This document shows positions 40,025 to 51,633 of a DNA stretch of 64,000 nucleotides, piece after piece; position 1 is the stretch's first letter; the number at the start of each line of letters is the position of its first letter. The notes beneath the pieces are model-generated. The model was not told where the DNA came from, did no database searches, and saw nothing but the letters and a program-made list of their open reading frames with translations. Source of the DNA: Eretmocerus hayati. Taxonomy: Eukaryota > Arthropoda > Insecta > Hymenoptera > Aphelinidae. Position numbers and translations under genes: made by a program. The stretch is from NCBI GenBank assembly GCA_029851415.1, contig CM056742.1, positions 98,810,976 through 98,874,975 on the forward strand. The letters run 5' to 3'.

Positions 40025-40348
40025 GGTCGTTGTATTGTAGTCATGCTCCTCGCAGGATCAGATGATACTCCCTGTGAAATCGGCCAGAATAGTGAATCAG
40101 CTCTCAAATCTCCTTGCAGTCACCGCCCTCCTATAGATTCACGCCCGAAAAGATTCGTAGTCCATACCAATATCAAGAATTGTGATCTCATAGCTAGAGG
40201 ATCGTAGTTTCAATCCCTAGAAAATTGCTCGATCTTTGGACCACCAAACACACTCGGCTTAGTCTCGAGGTATGGTGACAGATAACAGGTTTATTCGAAT
40301 ATGCTGGTCGGAGCGCTCCGAACTCTGAGATCTCTCTTTCTCTCTCTC
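40025..40348. repeat. Direct repeat X copy 2 and (CT)n
   Basis: Near-identical to 38540-38864. Its terminal (CT)n tract is where the R1-like LINE is inserted. Confidence 0.85.
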
Positions 40349-40833
40349 TTTTTTTTTTTTTTCTAAGGTGGTTAGAGGGCAAAATCTGCCTCAGGATCCC
40401 TCGGATCCGTCCCCAGACACCGGACTGGTTCAGCTTAGGCGGACTACGCATAGCCCACGCAGGCCATACCAGGCGGGACACGGGTTTGGGTGGGGCCCAC
40501 CGAGAGGTGGGCCCGGCCGTGTAATATCCCTCTCCCCTCGATGTCCGATACCTAGGGCATTGGGCAATCAAGAAGGAGATCCACCTGCACCTACCATCTC
40601 ATTCCGGAACCGCGTGAGCATTACTTCAGGATGAGCGGCATGTCCCGCGCTCGATTGCGAGCGTTCCTCTTCTCCATCTTCTCTCTTCGGCCACTTGTCG
40701 GCATCTTCTATCTTCATTCTTCATTGTTCCCTCTCTTTCTTCTTTCTTCCCTCTTCTTTTTTCTTTCTTCCCTCTTCAGTGCATCAGATTCTTCCTGGAA
40801 TCATTTGGGCCTCTCCTGTTTCAATAGGCAGAG

Positions 40834-43800
40834 TCACTGTAATTCGCCTGCTTCGAGGCGCCTTACTTCCCTCTCTTCCTCCTCTTTGCGGGTCATCACC
40901 AGCTCGATGTATCCGGTGAGTCTATCCCATGTCTCCTGGTTGCGGAGCAAGTACGGGACGAGATTCTCAGGTGTTAGTTGAGCACCCAGCCATTCATCCA
41001 GCTCGGCGCGCTCTCTCCGGGTGTCGCTGCACTTGAACAGGGCATGTTCGGCGTCATCCCATTCGTCCCCGCATGACTGACATGCTGGGGTCGTCCTCTT
41101 CTTGAACCTGGTTAGATAGGAACCGAAGCAACCATGATCGCTCAGTGCCTGCGTCGTCCAGTAGTCCATCTCTCCGTGGGTGCGTTCCGCCCACTTGGCT
41201 ACGTCACGGATCAGCCGGTGCGTCCATGTGCCGTTCGCAAATGGCGAATCCTACTCAGTTTGCCAATGCTCAAGGGTGGTTTCCTTCTCGTTGTCGCGGA
41301 TGATCTCCTTCATCGTCGGAGTGAGTACTCGTTCGGCTCCGATCACTTTCTGGCGGTCCCAGATCCTCACTCGCTCCGCGACGAGCAAGTGGATGGGCGG
41401 AGTACTCGCCAATACGTAAGCCGCATCTCCTGACACAGTGCGGTAGGCACGGATACTCCTCAGGGCCGCTCTTCGGTTGACAGGCCCCATTCTCTTCTCG
41501 ATGATGGTCTTCTCTACTCTTTTCACCCACACGGGTGCACCGTACAGCATGATGGAGGTAGTGACGGTGTTGAGAAGTGCGCGCCTCTTTTCCTTGGGTC
41601 CTCCGATATTCGGCATAAGCCGCTGGAGCGCCGCACCGACCCTGCTCGCCTTCTGGGCGGCTTCCTGGATGTGCTTCTTGAACGACCACTTGTCGTCGAG
41701 CCATACACCGAGGTATTTCAGCTCTGTCTTCCGTGGAATCTCTTGCCCGTTGATATAAAACCGGGGTAAGTCAAACTTCCTACGCCTTGTGACCACGATT
41801 GCTTCGCACTTCTTGACAGCGAGCTCCAGAAGCCTGCTAATCATCCACTCGTAGACTCGGGCTAGCGCTTCGTTCGCGCGTCTACCCAAGAGTTCCTCGT
41901 TGTCAGCCCATACTATGAGTCCCGCGTCGTCCGCGAAAGCCACTATTATCACTCCTTCTGGCAGTTCGATAGACAGTAAGCTGTCATACTGGGTGTTCCA
42001 GTTGAACGGCCCGGAGGCCGATCCCTGTCCGATTCCGGCGGACAGTACCCGAATCTCTTGTCCCTCGTCGGTGTCGTACACGAGGGTCCTGTTCCGCAGG
42101 TAGTCACTCGTGACGGCTAGTAGATAGGGGGATACTTTACCTGCTTGGGATTGATAGACTCGCTCCCAGCTCGCGCAGTTGAATGCGTTCTTTATGTCCA
42201 ACGCAATGATGGCACAGAATCCTCCTCTTCCTTGGTATGGGTTCCCTACCGACGCTTGAACCCGTTCTTGGACCGCCTCGATCGCGTGCACAGTGCTCCG
42301 TCCCTTCCGGAACCCGAACTGCATTGGTGATAGCCCACCGCCTCCTTCGTAGGCTTTTTCCACCCTGTTGAGCACCATCCTCTCGTACATTTTCCCGATA
42401 TTGTCGAGCATGCTGAGAGGGCGTTGACCTCCTTGACCCTTAGGTATCAGGACCAGCTTCTGGCGTTTCCACTTGTCCGGGAAAGTTCCCGCGCTCAGAC
42501 AGATGTTGAAGAGGTCGAGGAGTAGATCTGGCTTGTATTTGAAGACCAGTTTCAGAGCCTCGTTTGAGATGCCATCCAGGCCAGGGGCCTTGCCGTTCGG
42601 CATTCTCTTCGCCGCTATGAGGAGCTCTTGCATAGTGAAGAGCGGGATGGGGTCTTCGCTCTCCGTGGGGAATGTAACTCTGGATTCTCCTGCTGGGAAG
42701 AGGTCTTCCATGATGGTGCGCAATGTTGCTGCATCGGTCGGTGCTGGGTTGCCATTCCGGGGTCGGACCTTTGACATGACCACGGGATATGGCGTGCCCC
42801 AGGGGTCTTCGTTAACCATGTCGCACAGTTCACCCCAGCACTTCTCTTTGCTCCTCCGGATGGCTAGAACGAGAGCCTTCTTTGCTTCTTTGTACGCTCT
42901 GTCATCTTCCGCCAGCGATGGTCGTTGCAGCTTCCTTGATCGCCATGCGGTCCTCCTTTTCTTGTTGCTCGTTCTTCGTAGAGCCTTGATCTCATCGGTG
43001 ATCCAGTACTCTGGTTTCCTCCAGAAACATGGTGTTGTCCTGCGAGGCATCGACGCGTCGCAAGCTCTCGTGATGGCGGATGTTACCATCGCCACAGCCT
43101 CGTCCGAGGCGGAGTTCATCGGGAGATCTTCGACTGTTTCTATCAATTCCCGGAATTTTCCCTCGTCCAGCTCCCGTACCTGCCACCCCGTTGGTCGCGG
43201 TCTGCGTGTCGTCTGTCTCTGTCCGTCAGTCCTAAGACGAAACCGAATATGTCGATGGTCACTCAGTGTTTCCGTGTCCAGAACTTCCCACGATGTCATA
43301 CGTCCCATGAGCGACGGGCTCATGAACGTCAGGTCGAAGACCGATGATGAACCTCCCTCCCGGGACCGAGTGTCGTGCCGGTAATAGGTGATAACCCCCG
43401 TCTCGTTCGCGAGCACTAATCCCAATGCCTCCATGGCATCAGCGAGTATTACCCCCCGTCTATCGCGCGGCCCCCCGCTCCAAGTCGGTTCCTTGGAGTT
43501 GAAATCTCCCGCGATTATAGCTGGGCCCCCCCATTGCCTCACATCCTCTTCTAGGTCGTGGAGCTCGTCTTCCAATTCGTGCGTCTTGAGCGACGGCGAG
43601 TAGTAGCAGCTGTATACAGCTGTGCCCCCTATGGTCTTTCGAGCATAACCACGGCCACTAACAGCTGGTTCAGTGTGGCGGATCGCGGGATTCGTGATCT
43701 GAATTACAGCGGTCCCCCAGTGATCGAATGTGGAACGGGAAAGTTCGCGCTTCCGAGGCGGTTCGGAGATGATCAGAACATCGATACCCCCTTCTTTGGC

Positions 43801-43866
43801 GGCAGTGTGTAGGAGGTCACAAGCGTCCCCGCTTCTCCTGAGGTTGGCTTGGATGAAGTTAGCCAT
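40834..43866 (-). pseudogene. LINE ORF2: APE endonuclease, reverse transcriptase, CCHC
   Basis: Starts ATG at 43866. Residues 1-215 are an APE-type endonuclease (SEPP at 34-37, GDFNS at 120-124, SDHRHI at 202-207). The reverse transcriptase follows: APGLDGI 427-433, FGFRKGRST 517-525, ALDIKNAF 555-562, catalytic FADD 644-647. A C-terminal Cys-His motif (CQSCG...H....C) lies at 41110-41030. An in-frame TAG at 41251-41253 interrupts the frame after 871 codons; the same frame then continues to a stop at 40834-40836, giving about 1010 codons in all. The start overlaps the ORF1 stop by eight bases (ATGGCTAA), a layout suited to termination-reinitiation. It nicks the target DNA and copies its RNA there. 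Confidence 0.9.
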
Positions 43867-45664
43867 TTCTTCCCCCCCTGCGTCTATATGTCGCCCTCGC
43901 GTTTTGGTAGGCTATGCAGTTGCTGGAGCCTGACCTGTGGTCAGATCTGGTTCCGATAGCCACGCAGCTGAGGCATTTTGGTTTCTCTTTACAGGTAGCG
44001 GCGAGGTGTCCTGGTTCACCGCACTGGAAGCAGAGTTTCGGTTGACGTTCCTCTGCCTTCTCTTTTTTGAAGCCTGAGGCCTTGTGGCCATACTCTAGGC
44101 AGTTATAGCAGCGTGGGATGCCTCCCTTCTCGCGGATTCTCACTCTGCTTCATCCCACCTTGGGTTCTTTCCAGTCCAGGAGGCGGTGAGCGAGCCTCGC
44201 TGGGATGGACACAACCCCTGTTTGGGTGCCTCGGGAGCCGTTTCGCAGGCTCTTGACTATTATGGCTCCATCCTCGTTTTCTGGTAGGGCCTTCGCGAGG
44301 TCCTTCTGCACTTTAGTTTTGTCGACATCGTAGTCGACTCCGAGAACCTCGAGGGTCATGCTATTTGCGAGGCAGTGGACGGCCCCTTCTTGCCCGACGA
44401 CTGGTGTCAGAGCCGCTTTGATGGCTGCAGCGTCGGTGCCCTTCCTCAGTTCAATGAGGATTTGTCCTTCCTGTGTTTTGCGGATGCCCGTGACTTTAGA
44501 GCCCACTTCTCCATTAAGGTCATACGTCTTTATCTTGCGCAGCATATCTGCGTAGCTTAACCCACCCCGGTTTGCCGTGACGAGAACGGCGTCGGATTTC
44601 GGTCTTCTTGGCTTCATCTTTGCCTTCTTTCCAGCGGTGTCACTTGATCGACCGCTTTTCTTTGCCCTCTTTGTATTTCTCTTAGAGACCACTTCCTGCC
44701 AAGGCCCGTCCTGCTTGGGCCTATTAGGAGTCGATGTCGAGCGCGGTGTTTCGAGGGCTCCCGATGGATGTCCGCGTCGCGTCCTCTTCGTATCGTGCTG
44801 TTTCCCTTGTCGCGATTCCGGTTTATTCGCCCCCCTTCCCTGTGTGCCGCTTCCCGACGCGGCTGGCCCAGAGGGCTGCGCACTCCTCTTCATTTTTAGG
44901 GTCTTCTCCGCTTCGAGAAGTGTGGTCTCCAAAGCCGCTCTCTTCCCTTTGTCTGCCGCAAGTAGGCCTTCGAGAGCGTGGCCAATCTTCCTAAGCTTTT
45001 CCATGTCGCCCTGAGTTCCTTCTGGGATGTTGGAGGCAGACTCGGCTATCCCTATGACCAAGTTCAGGTGGTCGAGGAGAAGATGAGTCTTCTCCTCCAT
45101 CTGTTCTCGGCACATTTCCAAGTCCCTCCATCCTTCCATTAGATCGAGGGCCTTGTCTCCACTTCTTTGTCGACTGGCCTTCTCAGGTGTGGGGAACCGA
45201 TCGATGTCCATATCCTCCGGTGTTTTTTGACAGTTTTCGAGTTCGTGGTCACAGTCCTTGGATGTCAGGGTGTCTTTTGACTTCTGGGACTCCGTGGTGG
45301 TGTTAGAGTCCCCTGAATCCGAGCTGGAATCGGCGGTATCGTCTCCCTTGTTCTTGTCTTGCGTAAGCTGGATCTTGATCGCGGGGTTGATCTTCATAAG
45401 CTTGTCTGCCGCCGCTTGCGCTTCTGCAGCAACCTTCGCGTTCTTCTCTTTTTGGCTCAAGAATGTGAGCTTCGATTGCTTCAGCGTTCGCTTATCTACT
45501 TCCTCACCCAGACCCTTTCTCTTCCTGCTGTTCGGGGTGAGGTCTACTCCTTTCTGGTGTTGGTCCTGTCCTCCAACTATCTTCGCCAGAGGCGTATTTC
45601 CATCGCTTGTATCTTTACGCGTGAGTCCACCAGCCAAGTGTGCCACTGGTAGCGCGCTTTGCAT
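43859..45664 (-). pseudogene. LINE ORF1: gag-like protein with zinc knuckles
   Basis: Begins at ATG 45664. About 600 codons: charged, low-complexity N-terminal half, then a conserved RNA-binding region and three C-terminal Cys-His motifs (43859-44143). An in-frame TGA at 44150-44152 splits it just before the zinc knuckles. The first knuckle reads CYNCLEYGHKASGF, with Phe in place of the last Cys, so it may not bind zinc; the second (CFQCGEPGHLAATC) is intact. ORF1 proteins coat the element RNA. It ends with TAA at 43859-43861 inside the ORF2 start. Confidence 0.85.
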
Positions 45665-45999
45665 CGTTGGCCCCCCCCCCCCCCAAGATCCGAATGGGGC
45701 CCCGCTTTACTTGGGGAATTCTTGCCGTCAATGCTGGACATCTTCTTCTTTCTTCTTTTTCCAGGGCCTGGAATCGCATGCTGGCCGACCCCGGACCAGA
45801 CCAGCACGGGTGTGGTGTGTTGTGTGATGCGTGTTCTGTATAATGTTGGTATGTCTGTGTAATGCTTGAGCAAGCGTAAGTATGGTGCGTGTAGAGTGTA
45901 GTGTGTGTGTTAGTGTAAGTGTAGGACTCGGGTCCGGAGGGGCGTCACTCCCTCAAGCTCCAAGTGCAACCCTAAGGTCACACCCAAAGCCCCCTACGG

Positions 46000-46002
<3 letters not shown>
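45665..46002 (-). promoter_or_regulatory. LINE 5' UTR
   Basis: About 340 bp between the microsatellite edge and ORF1, with a C14 run at 45671-45684 just before the ORF1 start on the plus strand. An internal promoter would be expected in this region in such elements; no specific box is identified. Confidence 0.5.

Positions 46003-46073
<71 letters not shown>
46003..46073. repeat. (CT)n microsatellite, about 35 repeats
   Basis: Uninterrupted CT dinucleotides directly abutting the 5' end of the R1-like LINE, followed by TACTCATTGCGTTTGAAAAG as in 39450-39480. Confidence 0.95.
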
Positions 46074-46077
<4 letters not shown>

Positions 46078-47100
46078 TCATTGCGTTTGAAAAGAGAGAA
46101 TCGGGGGTAGGAGCGCTCCGAGCGCTTCGAACTAGCATAATCAGGTGAATTTAATGTGAGTCTTTCCACTACTTGGGATCAGATTTAACCCGTGGGGATG
46201 TCCAGATTCAGCAAGGGAAAACTCAAATCTCCTAACCGTTACTATCGAGAAGTAGATTCACGCCCGTAAATCTATGAGAATAGGCTCCTCCTCGAGATTA
46301 ATGATCACAGAGTTGAGATTTCATAATCGCACGTCCTGGGATATCTCCTGATCCCTAGGCTATTGGATCATGTAATAGTTCTGGGTGGTTGTATGGTCAC
46401 CATGCTTCTCGGTACATGAAATCAGATTTCGCTTGTGAAAACAGTCAAAATAGAGATCTAACGCTCGAATCTTCTTGCAGTCATCACCCTCTCGTAGATT
46501 CTCGCCCGAAACGATTTGTAGTCCATTACGTCATTGAGGATTATGATCACATAGCTAGAGGATCAGAGTTCAAATCCGTAGGATATTGCACGGTGCTCCA
46601 TCCCACAAACACAGTTGGCTTAGGCTCGTGGTATGCGTGTTTTTCGCCCATCAATATATGAGAATCGACTGCTTTTTAAGATATCCGGTTACAGAGCTGA
46701 GATTTCAGTATCACACTCCCCAAGTCATTACCCAATCCCGCTGCTATCACATCACGCTCTGGTCATGGTCGTTGTGAAGTGGTCATGCTTAGCGCATGAT
46801 GAGATGAGACTCCGCCTGGAAAATTGGCCAGAATAGAGATTCAGCTCTCGAATCTCCTTGCAATCACCACTCTCTCACAGATTCACGCCTGAAACTATTT
46901 GTGGCCTATTCCGTGATCGAAAATTGTGATTACATACCTAGTGAATCGGAATTCCGATCAACAGGATATCGCTCGACCCCTCGGTCAATGAAGATACTTG
47001 GCGTATGCTCGTGGTCTGGTCCCGATGCCTTAACTCGGCTTACAATCCTGGTCAGATTCTATCTCAGGAAATGATCATTGTCAGGAAACTACATCGAATT
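46074..47100. repeat. Direct repeat Y copy 2 and inner right arm of E
   Basis: 46074-46500 matches 39450-39870 in direct orientation. 46281-46400 and 46880-47050 are inverted partners of 38340-38440 and 38040-38230. Motif family GATTCACGCCCGAAAMGATT recurs. No gene. Confidence 0.7.
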
Positions 47101-47269
47101 CACCATTACAGCCACCCACGCAATACGGTTCTGAGGCTGGGTGATCTGAGATTTGTGTCCAGTGATCTCGAGATATGAAGGAGCCCCTCCCCCCCGGCGG
47201 CTCTTCCAGTTTCATCTAGTTCAACACGCGTCCTTGCTCTTGCAGCTACCCATTCAACACAATTCGGGA

Positions 47270-47660
47270 GCTGTGTAATCTCAAATACGTGCTTAGCGAT
47301 GCCAAAATACTCCAAAAACAACCCCTACTCAACTCTCAAACTCCAATCTTGGTCAATTTGTGCCTCTACTCGACCCTACCCCCCCCCCCCCCCCCCAAAA
47401 CCGCCCACGCAACATGACTTGGAGGCTGGACGATCTCAAATTCGTGCTTAGCGACCCCAAAATACCCCAAAAACACCCTTACTCAAGTCTCGAGCTTCGA
47501 TCTCGGTCAACTCGCGCCTCCGCCCCCGCAGCCGCCCACGCAACACGATTAGGAGGCAAGGCAATGTCTTATTCGTGTTCAGCGACCTTGAAATACCTCG
47601 AAAACAGCCTCCACTCGACTTTTCGAGCTCGATTTTGATAGTCGCTTGCTCTCGACCCCG
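47270..47660. repeat. ~130-bp direct repeats in right arm of E
   Basis: About three copies, inverted relative to 37700-38035; a C18 run is at 47379-47396. Open frames here reflect the repeat. Confidence 0.75.
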
Positions 47661-48370
47661 CAGCCTCTTACGCGATATGATCTCGAGATACGGCAATATG
47701 AGATTCGATCTCCATATCCTCGAAATATTTGGCAGACACTTGTCTCACGCGATCCAAGATTGATTTTGATTCATTCCATATGATTTGATTGCAGCCATGC
47801 ACTATCGGACACCTTTTATCAACTACTCAAAGCGCGAGCCTCATGCTATGCGATGATGTTGATGTCAAAAAGCCGCTCCCGCCCCATATCTGGGCTCTCA
47901 AGATCATGTACTCGTTGCATCGAGTCAGCACAGCCTTATGATCCAGCTCCAGTGTTAGCTGCTACATTGATTGAAATGAAATGTAATTGTTGAGAATACA
48001 AGCCGTTATGATTTCTTTGTCAATCGCGCATTATCACTTTTTTCGTATGCATTTATTTGCTTCTTTTTTATCGAAGGTTTCAGATAAAATGTTTCAATTA
48101 CCAAAGTGATGACCTTTTAGCTACATCACACTCAAATTGTACATTCTCAATTCAAATTCGAACGCTGCAGACAAGCCTTTGTTGTTGTTCTAGATAACCT
48201 CATAACCTCCCATTTATTGGTATTCATTTGATTTATACTGAAAAAACTAGCCATTTTCCGTCTTCGAGCCCATTGAACTTTTTGTTCAGAATTTTGTGCT
48301 TGACAACATATTTCTTCCCCGACAAAATTAACCGAAAGCCAAAATCCTATCTCTCGGAGCGGGGTCCTTT

Positions 48371-49400
48371 GTTTCAATGGTTGTTGCTGATTTTTCAATC
48401 ACAGATGGAGTCATGAGATGAGGGTGAATTGAACCTTCCGAGGCAAATGATATCGTTTCGATTAGCATCTGAATGTCGAATTTATAGTTATTTGCTGCGG
48501 CTTGAATAGCTTGGATGGCACTGTTGCATAACAACTCGGTGTCAATTTTATTGACATTACTTGATAAATTGTTCGCAAAATTTTGAAGCTCTTCTAGCTT
48601 TTCTGAATTTTTACTTAACTCTGTTTCAATTAATTCAGTTTGATTTGCTAAGAGCTCAGCTATTTTCCGAGTATCATTTGCCCTTGTCTCAATTATGTTT
48701 ATCAATTCACCCTCAGAACGCTCATCTAACGTTCCAAAAATAACTTTCATCCCTCTCCCAATGAATGGTAACCAGGCTCTGCGCTGGCGGGGGTTTTTAT
48801 ATGCCAGCATATCCATGGTGCGCTCCTCGTCCTTGCTCGTCTCGGCGATTTGACGATGGATTGAGTTCAACTGCCCAACGTGGCCTTTATCTGAGCAAGC
48901 TGAGCTCAGCTGATTCCATGCGTCTCTCAATGTAGATGCTGTCGCAGTCAGCTGGGTTAGCTCGATGCGCTGGACGATTTTCCAAGTCATGCTGGATGTC
49001 GACAGTGGGGCTATCTGCTCCACCAGAAGCCCTGGTGTGTGCTCCAATGGGGTGATAAATTTCGACTGCTTGGGGCCTCTGCTTGCACTGAAAAATTTTG
49101 TAAACATCTCAGTGTTTTTGTTGGTGATGTATAATGTTTTACAAAATAATTCTGATTCGACGAGACTTTCGTCTCTGGGCCGGAGTTCTACGACGGACAG
49201 AGCGAGGTCCCACATGCGTGCAGACAGTAAAATTTCGCGTAACTTTTTCTCTGGCCAAGCCGTGACCTCCTCAGCGCCTCGTCTCTGGGCCGGAGTTTCA
49301 CGACGGACAAAGCGAGGGCGCTGGGTGGTTGGCTCTTCCAAATGTGAACTCAGTAAAAGGACCACCGCAATTTGGTTCCTGATGTTGGCTTCTGCCATCT
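48371..49400 (-). pseudogene. env: F-type envelope region, truncated
   Basis: Occupies residues about 745-1087 of the reading frame that begins at 51633, in frame with integrase. It starts with a short hydrophobic segment (about 752-762) that could be a decayed signal peptide. A short SU-like part follows, then a furin-like RQRR at 949-952, and the LPFIG/IFGTLDE pattern of baculovirus F/errantivirus fusion peptides at 955-971. A long helical, heptad-like region (about 975-1040) follows. The transmembrane segment is missing because the frame runs into fold-back E at 48370; the last codons of the open frame to 48328 are E's terminus. A 36-bp phrase is duplicated at 49172-49208 and 49280-49318, adding unusual sequence between integrase and env. 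Confidence 0.7.
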
Positions 49401-50480
49401 CTATTTTTACTTCCGCACATCTTTTGATTTGGTCTATACGGACCACTCTCGTGAGATTGTTATTTCGAAGAGTGACATTTTTCGTTTTATAATTAATATT
49501 CAAAATTTCATAGGGCCCAGTATATTGGGGCGCTAACTCATTTTTGACAGGTAAATTCAATTCGTAGACCAATTCGCCCTCACGAAAGTGGCTTGGTGAA
49601 GCCTTCATATCATAATAATGTTTATAACGATACTTGGCGTAGTTTGCATGGAGTGCGGCTAGAGTTTGTATTTGCTGCAACTCAGCCTTTCTCTCCTCGA
49701 TGAAGTCGTCATAGGTTTGGTTGTCCTGGTGTAGATCTCCAGATAATCTGACGTTGTGGCCCAGGAGAAGTGTGAGCGGCGGGTAACCAGTTGATGCGTT
49801 TTCTACTGAATTTATTGAAAATTGGGCCATTGGGAGTACCTTGTCCCAATCTGCACGGTCCTTCGCAAATGCCTTGAGGAACTCGGTCAGGGTCGCGTGC
49901 ATCCTCTCAATCATCCCGTTGCTCATTGGCGAATATGGGGAGGTGCTATACGTTTTGATACCGAGGGCTTCTGAAAAACCTTTTTCAACATCATTAATAA
50001 ACGCTTTGCCATTATCGCTGATAATGGCGCCCGGTGGTCCAAAATAAGCTATGACTATGTCGAGAAGTGCGTCCACGACTTCTTGTGCTGTGCCACGGCG
50101 CGTGGCAACTAGTATTGTGTATCTGGTCGTTTGATCTTGTATTGACAATCTATACCGAAAACCGCGCTTTGACGGGCATGGTGGTGAGTAAAAATCGATG
50201 GCTATTTTATCGAAAATACGAGGTGGCGATTCGACTAGTCTTAATGGTAGGCGAGTTTTTGGGCGTACCAACTTATCTACAGCACACCCGTCGCATCTTT
50301 CGACTACGCTCTTTACATCTTCGCGCATAGTCTTCCAATAGTAAGACTGGGCGAGCAATTTATGAGTACGATTAATGCCGTAATGTCCCCCTTGCACTGA
50401 AGAATGTATTTCAGTGATAATCTTGTGTCTATCACTCTCTGGGGGCACTTTGAGGCTATGCTTGAAAAGAACTGCCTTGA
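49400..50480 (-). pseudogene. pol: integrase
   Basis: Residues about 390-745 of the frame starting at 51633. HHCC zinc-binding domain: H410, H417 and CDGC at 447-450. DDE core: D480 (AIDFYSP), D540 (ISDNGKAF) and E576 (NGMIERMH), with the standard 35-residue D-E spacing. A GPY/F-type module (TGPYEIL, 705-711) closes the domain. Integrates the cDNA into host chromosomes. No stop within this part. Confidence 0.9.
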
Positions 50481-51149
50481 TAGGCATGCCGTCAAAAACT
50501 TTTTCAAAAATTTCAATTATCTTTGGCCATGAAGCAGGTGAGAAGATCTGAGTGTCTTGGATGAGGCCTATGCTTTTCAGTTTTCTCTTGCGAATCAAAT
50601 TTTTCAAATTTTGAAATACTTTTTTAATGTCTTTTTGCAGTGGTCTTTCACCAATGTAATTTTTGACGAAAGCGGCGAACGTGCTCAAATTATAAGTATG
50701 GAATTCGTGGATTTCGCCGACTGAAAAATCATTTGCACATAATAGCTCAGCCTCAATGTAGCCCCTTTCGAGTAGTGATGCCATAGTTTCAGATTCCATA
50801 TAGCCATCACACGAGGCAAGGAATACTAAGTTTTCTCGGTATCGAAATGCATGCACGTCGACCGCAAGTATTTTTTGCAATGGTTGCGCAAGCTGATCGT
50901 CACCCAATGCCCATGGTGGCTTTTCACGAGGTGGACGAGCTTGCGCAACTTGATATTTCACTAAAGCTGACGAGTGAGCTTTTGCTCGAGTTACGTGGCT
51001 CTCTGGTTGCGCTTGGGGTTGACTATTGGTTTGAGAGATATCCATTACGGTCGGCGCTTCCTCGGGTTCAAATCCACGATCTGATCCGTTTTCGTCGAAT
51101 CTGCCGCTTCTGTCGACGGTTACGCGCGAGTCTGTCTCCGTATTTCCCT

Positions 51150-51633
51150 GAATCGGCAGGAGGGGCGTGAAGTGCTCGGCTGGCATATCTAAATGTAAGT
51201 GGATGAAATCTGCGCTCCCATTTGCGCGTGTTATATTATACGAAATTTTGCCTTTCCCATCCAACGTGTGCACGCAAACATTTCTGCTGTATAGGCGTGA
51301 GAATAGAAATATACAGTCGTCGTTTCCAAATTCTTCAGAGCTCGATAAAATCTTCACCGTTGCCTCTGTATCCGCGCAAGATTCTAATAAAAATTGGCCC
51401 CTATTCAAGGGGTCCGATCTCATTTCTAAAGCATTGATATCCAAATTTTCAATTCGAATCAGGGACCAGAATAGGCAGTTGCCTTTTGGAAGATTTGGAA
51501 TGTCAGTAATTCTATCAAGAAGCTTGAAACTCTCTGCACACGCGTCATATGGTCTGAAGTGTTGGAACTTTTCATCCAACGCGAGTTCGGTTGCAGCTGA
51601 GGGCTTTGGCAAATTTACGAGTGGCGGAGGCAT
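51150..51633 (-). pseudogene. OTU-like cysteine protease domain in pol
   Basis: Residues about 45-160 of the frame from 51633. KGNCLFWSLIR at 50-60 matches the OTU catalytic Cys motif (Cys53). A middle segment EFGNDDCIFLFSRLYSRNVC (101-120) and VHTLDG match the OTU core strands. AEHFTPLLP at 152-160 supplies the catalytic His (154). OTU domains remove ubiquitin or act as viral proteases; in this element the role is unknown and could be polyprotein cleavage or host-ubiquitin removal. The domain sits between RNase H and integrase, followed by a Q/P-rich linker (200-250) and an unassigned 140-residue segment. The family match is by motif only. Confidence 0.65.

Larger units (their letters stand above)
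40349..46002 (-). mobile_element. R1-like non-LTR retrotransposon, apparently full length
   Basis: 5654 bp on the minus strand: 5' UTR (46002-45665), ORF1, ORF2, 3' UTR (40833-40363) and a 14-base A tail (plus-strand Ts at 40349-40362). The element is bounded on both sides by (CT)n, so it appears to have inserted into a GA/CT microsatellite. Each ORF has one in-frame stop, so this copy is defective but young. The APE endonuclease plus zinc-knuckle ORF1 layout fits the R1/I/jockey group; the text of ORF2 looks most like R1. Confidence 0.85.
36967..48370. mobile_element. 11.4-kb fold-back E with AAAGGACCCCGC termini
   Basis: Ends AAAGGACCCCGCTCCGAG and inverse. The outer 800 bp of the arms (36967-37790 against 47540-48370) are nearly identical, and pairing continues with more differences to about 38440 against 46300. 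Arms hold ~130-bp direct repeats. The core is a tandemly duplicated locus, each copy carrying a different LINE in a (CT)n tract. The left flank is the 315-bp array; the right flank is the gypsy envelope region. No transposase of its own is visible. Confidence 0.8.

Noticed and set aside
42473..43384. 303-codon plus-strand frame
   Set aside because: It is the antisense shadow of the LINE ORF2 endonuclease/RT region, whose motifs are clear on the minus strand.
44577..45827. Plus-strand frames of 145 and 189 codons
   Set aside because: Antisense shadows of LINE ORF1.
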